In this document: in pieces, positions 17,842 through 26,124 of the stretch
Layout of the letters: every line of letters starts with the position of its first letter
Numbering within the stretch: the stretch's first letter is position 1
NCBI GenBank assembly: GCA_015059925.1
Contig: SUZL01000010.1
Coordinates: forward strand, 1 to 64,000
Direction of reading: 5' to 3'
Source of the DNA: Rikenellaceae bacterium
GTDB taxonomy: Bacteria; Bacteroidota; Bacteroidia; Bacteroidales; Rikenellaceae
DNA length: 64,000 nt
Program-made: the position numbers and the translations under genes
The notes under the pieces: model-generated
The model's database searches: none
The model's input: the letters and a program-made list of their open reading frames with translations, nothing else
Told to the model about the DNA's origin: nothing

Positions 17842-19311
17842 CTAAATTTTCACACCCTCGCGCGCCGTGGCCAGCACCTCGTCGCTGAGTTTGGCATCGG
17901 CCATCAGGTGCGGCACCTTGCGGCGGCCATTGCTAATCTGCCAACGATGGAACGTACCTCGCGGCACCACCTCCACGCTGGCCCGATACATAACGCTCGC
18001 ACGCTTGGCATCGTAGTCCGAGTTGCGCTCGCGCAAGGTAGCATCCAACTCCTCGACAAAGGTCGCAAGACTATCGGGCTCGCGCACAAACTCCACCACC
18101 CAGCGGTGGTAGCCCTTCGACGAGGGTAGAAAGATGGGTGCGAGGGTGTACTCCTCCGCAACCGCACCCGTAACCATACAGGCCCTCAGGAGCGCCTCCT
18201 CCGCGTTGCCGATCATCAGCTCCTCGCCAAAGGCGTTTATATATTGTTTGGTCCGCCCCACGACCTTCAGCCGATAGGGATCGACCGAAGTGAAGCGCAC
18301 CACATCGCCCAGCTCATAGCGCCAGAGGCCATTCTCGGAGCTCATCAGCAAGGCATACTCCTCGCCCCGCCGAACGCCCTCGAGCGGCACAACCGTCGGG
18401 CCCTGCGCGAACTCATAATAGCATCCATAGTCGGGCATCAGCAACATCTCGTCGCTGCCACACCGTTCGGCAATGGCAACGAAGCCCTCCGAGGCGTTAT
18501 AGCTCTCCAGATACTCGATCGGCCCTCCCATCACGCAGTCGAACGCATCGCGATAGGGCCGAAAGCTCACCCCGCCGTGCATAAATAGTTCCACGTCGGG
18601 CCAAACCTCCTTTACGCTGCTGCGGCCCGTCAGCGCCAGCAGTCGCCTGAGCAGCGCCATATTCCACGACGGCACACCCGCCAAAGCCACAATCCTCTGC
18701 GTAGCGCACTCGCGGCAGATGGCATCGCACTTCTGATCAAAATTCTCAATCTCGGCCACCCTGCGGCTCGGGGCTCGGAACAATCCGCCCCAATCGCCTA
18801 CGGCCTGAACTATCAGAGCCGAGAGATCGCCCACCAAAGCCTCGCCCTCACGACGTGTCGTGCCCGAGAGCGTCAGCATAAGCCCATCGAAGAGGCGCGA
18901 TGCAGGGTGCGACAAGAGATACAACGACACCACATCGGCCATACCGCGCAGATGATTTCGCAACAGTGCCCGCCGCGTGAGCGGGATATATTTACTCCGC
19001 GAGGATGTCCCCGACGAGCGGGCAAACATCCTGACGCGCCCCTCGGCCGAGACATTGCGCTCGCCCTGCCGCATACGATCGATATAGCTCTCGTAGGAGT
19101 CGTAATCGAATCGCGGCACGCGGCGCATAAAATCCTCCGCACTACGGACACTCCTTAGGCCAAATTCACGCCCAAAAGAGGTATATCGCCCCCGACGGAG
19201 CAGACTATCGAGCGTCGCATATTGCCGCTCAACGGCCTTGCGTGCTGATCGTTCGATACGGCCACAACGCGCGAGCATCACCTCGCGCCAAACCTTTCCC
19301 AAAACCGACAT
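17842..19311 (-). CDS. GH3-family acyl-adenylate/amide synthetase-like protein
   Basis: A 489-residue protein of the GH3 superfamily, known in plants for conjugating amino acids to hormones after adenylation. The ATP-binding motif FARSSGTSSRSKYIPLT (near residue 95), a middle motif around YNASEGF, and the hinge sequence LWRYELGDVVRFT followed by VGRTKQYINAFGEELM are all visible. Bacterial members have no known substrate. It heads a six-gene row with dNK 20 bases downstream. No promoter matching the consensus was found in the 194 bases upstream. Confidence 0.85.
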   Translation of the reverse strand: MSVLGKVWREVMLARCGRIERSARKAVERQYATLDSLLRRGRYTSFGREFGLRSVRSAEDFMRRVPRFDYDSYESYIDRMRQGERNVSAEGRVRMFARSSGTSSRSKYIPLTRRALLRNHLRGMADVVSLYLLSHPASRLFDGLMLTLSGTTRREGEALVGDLSALIVQAVGDWGGLFRAPSRRVAEIENFDQKCDAICRECATQRIVALAGVPSWNMALLRRLLALTGRSSVKEVWPDVELFMHGGVSFRPYRDAFDCVMGGPIEYLESYNASEGFVAIAERCGSDEMLLMPDYGCYYEFAQGPTVVPLEGVRRGEEYALLMSSENGLWRYELGDVVRFTSVDPYRLKVVGRTKQYINAFGEELMIGNAEEALLRACMVTGAVAEEYTLAPIFLPSSKGYHRWVVEFVREPDSLATFVEELDATLRERNSDYDAKRASVMYRASVEVVPRGTFHRWQISNGRRKVPHLMADAKLSDEVLATAREGVKI

Positions 19312-19399
19312 TTTTCTGCATTACTTTATTTGTGCCTCAGCTTTACAAAAGATTTTGGAGGTGGTGGCAGAACGGCTCTTCAGAAAGTTGGAGATGCCT

Positions 19400-19442
19400 G
19401 CTCCCTCTTCACCCTTGCACCCTCTGCACCCTCATAAAAACC
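19400..19442. repeat. Degenerate 9-base pyrimidine-rich repeat in an intergenic region
   Basis: Four imperfect units of the type CACCCTCTG lie between trkA and the GH3-family gene (for example TTCACCC, TTGCACCC, TCTGCACCC). On the minus strand it is a purine-rich tract within the GH3 leader. No ORF, tRNA or known RNA could be recognised in 19312-19505. Confidence 0.4.
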
Positions 19443-19505
19443 TCACTCGGCACACGTTACAAGCAATTCGATCGGTCTCTTCTATCAAATAAGTTTGTAA
19501 GAACT

Positions 19506-20846
19506 CTAATTAAAAAACTCTCCTACGGTCGCAATCGAGCCGGGCATCGAAAATACCACCACTCTATCGTAGGCATTAATCTGCGTGTCGCCCACAGCGA
19601 TAAAAACTTTATCGCCTCGCACGATACCGCCGATAATCACATCCTGCGGCAGGCGCATATCCTTGATCATACACTTCGTCGCGGGCGAGTTAGGCTTGAC
19701 GATAAACTCCAGCACCTCGGCCTCGCTACCCGACAGGCAACGGATCGCCTGCACGTCGGTGGACATCGTGAAACGGAAGATGTTCGATGCCGTAACTCGC
19801 TTCTTATTGATGATCGTGTCGATACCCACACTCTCCGCCAGACGGATGTAGTTGAGATTCTCGACCTCGGCAATAACCTTCTTCACGCCCATACGCTTGG
19901 CCTGCATAGCCGCCAGAATATTCGTCTCGCTACGGCCCGTAACGGCCAGAAAGGCATCCATACTTGCCAATCCCTCCTCCATCATAGCGTCCAGATTGCG
20001 GCCATCCTCGTGAATGATGAGCGTATGCTCCAGCTCCTCGGCCAGACGGTAGGCCTTCTCGCCGTTGTACTCGATCATCTTCACATTCATATCCTCCTGC
20101 AATTCCAATGCAACTCTCACGCCGATGCGCGAGCCACCCAGAATCATCAGGTTCTTCACCTCGACGCTCTTCTGTCCCGAGAGCTCCGTAACGCTGCGTG
20201 CCACATCCTTGCGGGCGATGATATAGACCACATCCCCCTCGAAGAACTCATCCTGACCACGCGGGATGATGGTCTGCGAGCCGCGCGTGATGGCCACGGC
20301 GCGAAACTCCGTAATCGAGCCATCGTCCGCCAGCTCCATCAGCTTGCGACCGAGCAGGGGCGATGTGGGCTCCAGCTTAAATACCACCAGCGCCAGCAGA
20401 CCGCCCGAGAAATCGACGTAGTCGGTGGTGGAGGTGTGGCCCAGCAGATTCGTTACCTCCTGCGCAGCAATCTGCTCGGGGTGGAAGAGGTAGTCGATAC
20501 CCATATCGATGAACATCTCCTTGTTGTTGGGCTCGAGGTACTCGTTGTGGTCGATACGCGCGATCGACTTCTTGGCACCGAGCTGCTTGGCCATAATGGC
20601 CGAGAGGATATTCATATTCTCGTCGTGATTGACGGCAATGAACAGATCACAACGCCTAACCCCCGCCTTGCGCAGCACGGCAAAGGTGGTTGTGTCGCCA
20701 TCGATGGTGATCAGGTCGGCCATAGCCTTCAGCTCGTCGAGCGCCTTCACGTCGCTGTCGATAACCGTAATATCGTGGCCGCTACCACTCAGCATACGCG
20801 CCAAGTGGCTACCCATCTCACCGATTCCTGAAATAACGATCTTCAT
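19506..20846 (-). CDS. trkA: Trk potassium-uptake system NAD-binding regulatory protein TrkA
   Basis: A cytoplasmic gating subunit of a Trk/Ktr potassium channel. Its 446 residues contain two RCK_N Rossmann domains and two RCK_C domains. The first Rossmann begins GIGEMGSHLARMLSGSGHDITVID; the second begins NLMILGGSRIGVRVALEL. The transmembrane partner TrkH is not in this window. Its promoter overlaps that of the divergent small membrane protein gene. It is separated by 194 bases from the downstream GH3 gene. Confidence 0.93.
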   Translation of the reverse strand: MKIVISGIGEMGSHLARMLSGSGHDITVIDSDVKALDELKAMADLITIDGDTTTFAVLRKAGVRRCDLFIAVNHDENMNILSAIMAKQLGAKKSIARIDHNEYLEPNNKEMFIDMGIDYLFHPEQIAAQEVTNLLGHTSTTDYVDFSGGLLALVVFKLEPTSPLLGRKLMELADDGSITEFRAVAITRGSQTIIPRGQDEFFEGDVVYIIARKDVARSVTELSGQKSVEVKNLMILGGSRIGVRVALELQEDMNVKMIEYNGEKAYRLAEELEHTLIIHEDGRNLDAMMEEGLASMDAFLAVTGRSETNILAAMQAKRMGVKKVIAEVENLNYIRLAESVGIDTIINKKRVTASNIFRFTMSTDVQAIRCLSGSEAEVLEFIVKPNSPATKCMIKDMRLPQDVIIGGIVRGDKVFIAVGDTQINAYDRVVVFSMPGSIATVGEFFN

Positions 20847-20930
20847 TGTTCAAATTCTTTCTGCCCACACACTACTCCCCTCCCCCATCGCGTTATAAAT
20901 CACGAGGCGCGGCGGGAGCAAGGCACATAA

Positions 20931-20978
20931 TTTTGCAAATTAACATACAAATATATAAATTTGTGGGGAGAATTTCAA
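20931..20978. promoter_or_regulatory. Overlapping divergent promoters (trkA leftward, small membrane protein rightward)
   Basis: Rightward: TTTTG at 20931-20935, 20 bases, TAAATTTG at 20956-20963. Leftward: TTG (20976-20978, minus), 20 bases, TATATTTG (20948-20955, minus). The two -7 boxes abut, so polymerase binding should be mutually exclusive. Confidence 0.65.
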
Positions 20979-21009
20979 CATATTGGCAACTTTTAACAAA
21001 TAACAAGCT

Positions 21010-21276
21010 ATGTCAGCAACATTTTCTACAATATTGATTGTCATTTTAATATCGATCGGTATGGTCGGATTCTTCTTTCTGGGAATGTCGCTCACACAAA
21101 TCTTCAAGGGACACGACATCGACTCGGAGATCGCGACCAACAAGGATATGCAGCGTCTGGGCATAAAGTGTGCCGTGCAGGAGTCGCGCGAGGATACGGG
21201 CACCGACTGCGCCGACATCGGCTGCCACGGCAACTGCTCATCGTGCGATATCGACCACGCTGCAGCAAAGAAATAA
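21010..21276 (+). CDS. Small single-pass membrane protein with C-terminal cysteine cluster
   Basis: An 88-residue protein not confidently assigned. A membrane helix spans residues about 7-27; the following part contains C54 (in GIKCAVQES) and a C-terminal cluster C67, C72, C76 and C79 (DCADIGCHGNCSSC). The arrangement of one helix followed by spaced cysteines resembles the Na+-NQR maturation factor NqrM, but the spacing does not match exactly. It could bind an iron-sulfur cluster or zinc. It has its own consensus promoter and lies 12 bases before a phosphoesterase gene. Confidence 0.7.
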   Translation: MSATFSTILIVILISIGMVGFFFLGMSLTQIFKGHDIDSEIATNKDMQRLGIKCAVQESREDTGTDCADIGCHGNCSSCDIDHAAAKK

Positions 21277-21288
21277 ACCGCCACTGCA

Positions 21289-22746
21289 ATGAGAAACAGT
21301 CTATTGCTCCTACTCTCACTCCTATGCTTTGTCGCCTGCTCCGATCCGGAGCCAAAGCCCGTGCTCCGCTTTCACGACGGGCGATTGCGCATTGCGCAAT
21401 TTACCGATATTCACCTCTCGGTTGATGATCCCGTCAGCGCCCCCGTAGCCGACACCTTGCTGGCCGTCATCGCGAAGGAGCGCCCCGATGTTGTGATCCT
21501 CACGGGCGACATCGTAACGAGCCAACCCGCCGCCAAGGGGTGGCACCACATCGTCGAGGTGATGAATCGCGCGGGCGTACCCTACGCCGTTACGATGGGT
21601 AACCACGACCCCGAGGTGATGCAGCGCGACTCGATATACGCCATCCTTGAGCAGGATCCCTTCTTCATAGGCGAGGCGGGCCCCGAGCTGAGCGGCTGCG
21701 GCAACTACGTCCTGCCCGTCTTGGCATCGGACTCCGACCGCACGAGCGCCCTGCTCTACTGCCTCGACTCGGGCGACTACACCGACGACTGGCCCCGACT
21801 TGGCATATACGGTTGGATGCCGTGGGATGTAACCTCGTGGTATCGTGAGCAGAGCGCTCTCCACACCGCGCAGAACGGCGGCGAGCCCCTGCCCGCATTG
21901 GCATTCTTCCACATCCCCACACCCGAATTTAGACTCATCAACGAAAATACGGATATGTACGGCCGCAATGGCGATGGCTCGGGCATAGGCTCGGCCGAGC
22001 TCAACAGCGGCTTCCTGCTCTCGTGCGTCGAGATGGGCGATGTGATGGGGCTCTTCGTTGGCCACGACCACGAGAACGACTACATCGGCCAGCACTTCAA
22101 CGTCGCTCTGGCCTACGGTCGCGTGTCGGGATTCAACGCCTACGGCGGATTGCCACGCGGCGGACGCATCATCGACCTATATGAGAACTCGCGCTCATTC
22201 GACACTTGGATCTCAACACCCACCGGCGAGGAGCTGCTCTACCACTACCCCATCGGCATCAGCGAGGACGACATCAACCTGATGGAGTACCTCCCCGCAA
22301 CGTCGGCTACGCCTATAGAGCATGGCATTGCCTACACCTACTACGAGGGCCCGTACAAGAATCTGAAGGATTTCCCGCACAAGGGGCGCGAGGTGAGTCG
22401 CGGCACGAAGCGCAACTTCATTCTTGAGGACTCGCCCGCCGAGGATTACTACGGTTATGAGTTCGAGGGTTTGATTAGCATCCCCCGACGCGATGTATAT
22501 CTGATGCACATCAATTGCGACGACGGAGCGTTGCTCTACATCGACGGCCGCTTGGTTGTGGATAATGGCGAGGCGCACTCGATGGACAAGAGCGCCAAAG
22601 GCAAGGTCGCGCTTGAGGAGGGGCTGCACGAGATTCGCGTCATCTACTACGAGGATTGTCAGGGCGAGGGGTTGCAGATCGAGATCGAGAGCCTGAATAT
22701 GGAGCGCCAACCCATATCGGATGAAATGCTGTTTGTAAAGAGATAG
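21289..22746 (+). CDS. Calcineurin-like metallophosphoesterase lipoprotein with C-terminal PA14-like domain
   Basis: A 485-residue exported lipoprotein (signal peptide with lipobox FVAC, C17). The metallophosphoesterase domain (about 24-320) shows all dinuclear-site motifs: FTDIHL, TGDIV, GNHDPE, a late FFHIP and GHDHENDY. Residues about 340-480 form a beta-rich domain with DGALLYIDGRLVVDNG and LEEGLHEIRVIYYE, characteristic of PA14, a carbohydrate-binding module. Together these suggest a surface or periplasmic phosphoesterase acting on a glycan-linked phosphate; that is inference. It lies between the small membrane protein gene and the DUF2461 gene on the plus strand. Confidence 0.85.
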   Translation: MRNSLLLLLSLLCFVACSDPEPKPVLRFHDGRLRIAQFTDIHLSVDDPVSAPVADTLLAVIAKERPDVVILTGDIVTSQPAAKGWHHIVEVMNRAGVPYAVTMGNHDPEVMQRDSIYAILEQDPFFIGEAGPELSGCGNYVLPVLASDSDRTSALLYCLDSGDYTDDWPRLGIYGWMPWDVTSWYREQSALHTAQNGGEPLPALAFFHIPTPEFRLINENTDMYGRNGDGSGIGSAELNSGFLLSCVEMGDVMGLFVGHDHENDYIGQHFNVALAYGRVSGFNAYGGLPRGGRIIDLYENSRSFDTWISTPTGEELLYHYPIGISEDDINLMEYLPATSATPIEHGIAYTYYEGPYKNLKDFPHKGREVSRGTKRNFILEDSPAEDYYGYEFEGLISIPRRDVYLMHINCDDGALLYIDGRLVVDNGEAHSMDKSAKGKVALEEGLHEIRVIYYEDCQGEGLQIEIESLNMERQPISDEMLFVKR

Positions 22747-22750
22747 AGCG

Positions 22751-23419
22751 ATGAAAGATATTATCAACTTTTTGGAGGAGCTCGCGGCCAACAATGACCG
22801 TGCGTGGTTTGAGGCCAACCGCGACCGCTACAAGGCAGTCAAGAGCCGTATGGATGCCGTAGCCAAAGATTTTATCGAGGCTGTGGCGGCGTTCGACCCA
22901 TCGGTCGAGGGGGTGCAGGTGAAGGATGCCACGTACCGCATCTACCGCGACACGCGCTTTACGAAGGATAAGTCGCCCTACAAGACGTGGTTCGGAGTAT
23001 ATGTCTGCCCACGCGGCAAGCGATCGGGATTTTCGGGATATTATATGCACGTTGAGCCCGAGAACGACTATTATATGCTCTGCACGGGTGCCTACTGCCC
23101 CACGCCGGGCGAGGTGAAGAGTATCCGCGAGGAGATTATGACCGAGGGCGAAAACTTCGTTGAGACCATCCGCGCGGCCCGAGGTTTCGAGATAGACTGG
23201 ACAACGGCCTACAAACGTATGCCGCAGGGGTGGTCGGCCGACGATCCTCACTCGGAGTATTATCGCCTGCGCAACTATCTGCTGGTGAAGGTTGTGGATC
23301 GTGATTACGTTCTGGCCGACGATTTTATCTCGCGCGCTGCGGCCGAGATGAGTCTCACGCGCCCATTCAACGACACGCTCAACCGCGCCATAGAATATGC
23401 CCGCGAGATGGGGTGGTAA
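22751..23419 (+). CDS. DUF2461 family protein
   Basis: A 222-residue soluble protein matching the TIGR02453/DUF2461 family: the opening FLEELAANNDRAWFEANRDRYK, the central YRDTRFTKDKSPYKTWFGV and the GFSGYYMHVEPEN strand are diagnostic. No function is established for the family. It begins 4 bases after the phosphoesterase stop, so it is translated from the same message, and ends at a strong terminator. Confidence 0.88.
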   Translation: MKDIINFLEELAANNDRAWFEANRDRYKAVKSRMDAVAKDFIEAVAAFDPSVEGVQVKDATYRIYRDTRFTKDKSPYKTWFGVYVCPRGKRSGFSGYYMHVEPENDYYMLCTGAYCPTPGEVKSIREEIMTEGENFVETIRAARGFEIDWTTAYKRMPQGWSADDPHSEYYRLRNYLLVKVVDRDYVLADDFISRAAAEMSLTRPFNDTLNRAIEYAREMGW

Positions 23420-23445
23420 ATTCTTCATCCCCCGCACCCAACGAC

Positions 23446-23480
23446 AAAAGAGGTTGCCCCCATCGGGACAACCTCTTTTC
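23446..23480 (+). terminator. Terminator after the DUF2461 gene
   Basis: AAAAGAGGTTG-CCCC / GGG-CAACCTCTTTT forms a strong symmetrical stem with flanking A and T runs; it is probably bidirectional. Confidence 0.9.
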
Positions 23481-23502
23481 ATTACCTTATCTCGTCTGAC
23501 CG

Positions 23503-23556
23503 AAGTGCAAGTGTAACGCAGAAAGCACCTTGTTAGGCGGCTTGTTAGGCGGCTTC
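23503..23556 (-). repeat. Dispersed hairpin element, fragment B (right half only)
   Basis: Contains the conserved GTAACGCAGAAA and CTTGTTAGGC parts of the element's right half, with CTTGTTAGGCGG present twice. The left half is missing. It ends three bases before the stop codon of the GH57 gene, the same placement as the complete copies. Confidence 0.65.
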
Positions 23557-23559
23557 AAA

Positions 23560-24774
23560 TTAAGCCGTTACCTTCTTGCGCGACTTCTTGGCAGTCAAAG
23601 CCTTCTCAACCTCGATCTCGAAGTCAGAGAGTACGTTCATATAGTTGATGAACGCCTCATACGACGAGCCGTAGGGGTTGAAGTATGAGTGTACGTCGCC
23701 ATCCGAGAGCCACTTCGTAGCCATATAGTAGAAGTGATCCGAGGTCTGCATAAAGTTCCAAACGTAGTCGAAGTCGGCGCTCTTCAAAGCCTTAACCTTA
23801 TCCTTCAACGCATAGAGCTTCGAGAATGCCTCGTTCTGCAACTCGTTACCCAACCAAGCCGTAACATCGCGCTCCTCGTCAGCCCACGACATAACGTGAG
23901 GACAGTGCAGAACGCCTACGGGCTGCGATGCCTTAGCGGCCTCGCTAACGGTTGAGAAGCAGACATCGCCCTTCTTCAGCACAGCCTTGGGCAAAGCCTT
24001 CATAAAGTCGAAGATACCCGTTGTGGCCTTCTGGTGCTCGCCGAAGGTCTCGTAATCCATAAAGAGGTTGATAACCTCGCCATTCTCATCAGCGATCCAC
24101 TGTGCAAACTTATCGGCCGTCAAAGGATACTGATCCCAGCCCTGATTTGAGAAGCGGAATGCAATATCGTCCGAGAGCTTGTAGTTGCGAAGCAGTACGC
24201 GCAGACGGTTGTCGATAGCGTTGGTGTAGATGTAGTCGGGAGACTTCCAACCCATAACGTGCTTTGCACCCTCGGCCAGAACGGTCTTGAAACCGAGCTC
24301 CGACACCATAGCGCCGATCTCGTCCGAGTAGATGAGCTCCGTATTGCGGAACGCTACGGGCTTCTTGCCGAACTCCTCCTTGATCATCTTCGAGTGCAGC
24401 TTAACCTGCTCTACGAAATCCTCCTTCGATGAGAGGGCTGCCAAAGAGTGTGAATAGGTCTCGGCGAGGAACTCCACGCAACCCGTCTCGGCCAGAGCGC
24501 GGAACGAGTCGAGTACCTCGGGAGCATAGGCGCGGAACTGCTCAACGGCAGAACCGGTGATTGAGAACGAGCACTTGAAAGCGCCCTTATTCTCCTTGAT
24601 GAGCTTGAGCAACAGCGCATTCATCGGCAGATAGCACTGACGTGCAACCTTCTGCATAATGGCACGATTGGTAAAATCGTCGAGGTAGTTGTGGTCCTTA
24701 CCGATGTTGAAAAAGCGGTAAACCTTCAAACGCCACGGCTGATGCACCTGAAAATATAAGCAAACTGTTTTCAT
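23560..24774 (-). CDS. Glycoside hydrolase family 57 alpha-amylase-type enzyme
   Basis: A 404-residue cytoplasmic protein acting on alpha-1,4-glucan. GH57 motifs are visible: FQVHQPWRL at the N terminus (motif 1), VEFLAETYSHSL (motif 2), FRNTELIYSDEI with the catalytic nucleophile glutamate (motif 3) and INLFMDYETFGEHQ with the acid/base aspartate (motif 4). No signal peptide. It is the third gene of a row with GT4 and debranching-enzyme genes (15- and 16-base gaps), so intracellular glycogen turnover is likely. 4-alpha-glucanotransferase activity is possible in this family. Confidence 0.9.
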   Translation of the reverse strand: MKTVCLYFQVHQPWRLKVYRFFNIGKDHNYLDDFTNRAIMQKVARQCYLPMNALLLKLIKENKGAFKCSFSITGSAVEQFRAYAPEVLDSFRALAETGCVEFLAETYSHSLAALSSKEDFVEQVKLHSKMIKEEFGKKPVAFRNTELIYSDEIGAMVSELGFKTVLAEGAKHVMGWKSPDYIYTNAIDNRLRVLLRNYKLSDDIAFRFSNQGWDQYPLTADKFAQWIADENGEVINLFMDYETFGEHQKATTGIFDFMKALPKAVLKKGDVCFSTVSEAAKASQPVGVLHCPHVMSWADEERDVTAWLGNELQNEAFSKLYALKDKVKALKSADFDYVWNFMQTSDHFYYMATKWLSDGDVHSYFNPYGSSYEAFINYMNVLSDFEIEVEKALTAKKSRKKVTA

Positions 24775-24788
24775 ATCGAGTATTTTTA

Positions 24789-26108
24789 TTATTTTGCAAC
24801 TTCATTAATAGCATCTTCGTAAACGGTCTTGATCTTAGCGGCAGCATTGTTCCACTTCAGACCCGTAACCTCCTCCAGTCCCTTCTCGGCAAACATCTTC
24901 GACAGGGCAGGATACTTCACGAAGCCGTAGATGGCGTCAGCCATTGCGTCCACGTCCCAGTAATCAACCTTTACGGCATAGTCCAGCACCTCCGCAACAC
25001 CGCTCTGCTTTGAGATGATCGAAGGCACGTTGGCGCGCATAGCCTCCAGCGGCGAGATACCGAACGGCTCCGACACCGAGGGCATAATATATACGTCCGA
25101 GAGCTGGAACATCTTATGCACGTCATCACCCTTCAGGAAGCCCGTGAAGTGGAAGCGGTCGGCAATACCCAGACGCGCCACACGACGGATGACGTGGTTC
25201 ATCATATCGCCCGATCCGGCCATAACGAAACGCACGTTAGGCACGCGCTTAAGCACCTTCGCCGCAGCCTCAACGAAGTAGTCGGGGCCCTTCTGGAAGG
25301 TGATTCGACCAAGGAAGGTAACGATCTTATCCTTCACGCCACGCTCGGGCATCTCGTTGTCCTTCTCGGCGAAGCGAACGGCGTTGTGCACCGTCACCAC
25401 GCGCTCGGCGGGGATGCCATACTTCTCGATAACGATGTTTCTTGTCAGATTCGACACCGCGATGACGCGATCGGCAGCGGCCATACCAGCCTTCTCGATG
25501 GCGTAAACGCGCGTATCGATATTATCGCTCGACGAGCGGTCGAACGAGGTAGCGTGCATATGCACAACCAGCGGCTTGCCCGACACACGCTTTGCGGCGA
25601 TACCCGCAAAGTAGGTCAGCCAGTCGTGTGCGTGAATCACATCGAACTGACCCTCCAACTGTCGTGCCACCTCGGCTGCCACCACTGCGTAGCGAGCAAC
25701 CTCCTCCATCAGGTTGGCACCATACTTACCCGAGAAGGTGTAACGCTGTGTCCAGCTATCACCCTCCTTCTCCCAGAACTTGCGGCCCGTGCGCTCGTAA
25801 CCCTCGCGGTAGGTCTCAAACTCCTCGGGAGAGATGTAGGGTACCATATTCGAGTCGATGTGAATGAACGAGATCTTGCGCATAATATCGTCAGCACCCT
25901 CGATCTTCGAGTCGCAGTAACGCGCCTCGATGTCGCTGGCATTAACGACCTTCACAAAACGCTCGTCCTCGTCGCCCGATGCACGAGGCATCACAAAGAT
26001 AACCTCCACATCGTTGCGTGCCAAGCCTCGCGTCATACCGTAGCACGCCGTACCGAGACCACCGGCAATATGAGGCGGGAACTCCCAGCCAAACATTAAT
26101 ACTCTCAT
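24789..26108 (-). CDS. Glycosyltransferase family 4 protein (glycogen-synthase-like)
   Basis: A 439-residue GT-B enzyme. The N-terminal MRVLMFGWEFPPHIAGGLGTA is the glycine-rich acceptor/donor loop; FLGRITFQKGPDYFVEAA and the C-terminal VYIMPSVSEPFGISPLEAM with the E-x7-E motif bind the nucleotide sugar. It lies between the debranching enzyme and GH57 genes in the arrangement common in Bacteroides, which supports a role in alpha-glucan synthesis. The donor sugar (UDP- or ADP-glucose) cannot be assigned. Confidence 0.87.
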   Translation of the reverse strand: MRVLMFGWEFPPHIAGGLGTACYGMTRGLARNDVEVIFVMPRASGDEDERFVKVVNASDIEARYCDSKIEGADDIMRKISFIHIDSNMVPYISPEEFETYREGYERTGRKFWEKEGDSWTQRYTFSGKYGANLMEEVARYAVVAAEVARQLEGQFDVIHAHDWLTYFAGIAAKRVSGKPLVVHMHATSFDRSSSDNIDTRVYAIEKAGMAAADRVIAVSNLTRNIVIEKYGIPAERVVTVHNAVRFAEKDNEMPERGVKDKIVTFLGRITFQKGPDYFVEAAAKVLKRVPNVRFVMAGSGDMMNHVIRRVARLGIADRFHFTGFLKGDDVHKMFQLSDVYIMPSVSEPFGISPLEAMRANVPSIISKQSGVAEVLDYAVKVDYWDVDAMADAIYGFVKYPALSKMFAEKGLEEVTGLKWNNAAAKIKTVYEDAINEVAK

Positions 26109-26124
26109 CCTATTATCTTTTTAT

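Noticed and set aside
19360..19420. Possible tRNA-Ser-like start (GGAGGTGGTGGCAGAACGG)
   Set aside because: No anticodon arm, T-loop or acceptor pairing could be completed.
19242..20831. 529-codon open frame on the plus strand opposite trkA
   Set aside because: Antisense shadow of trkA; composition is His/Arg-rich and no motif or start signal supports it.
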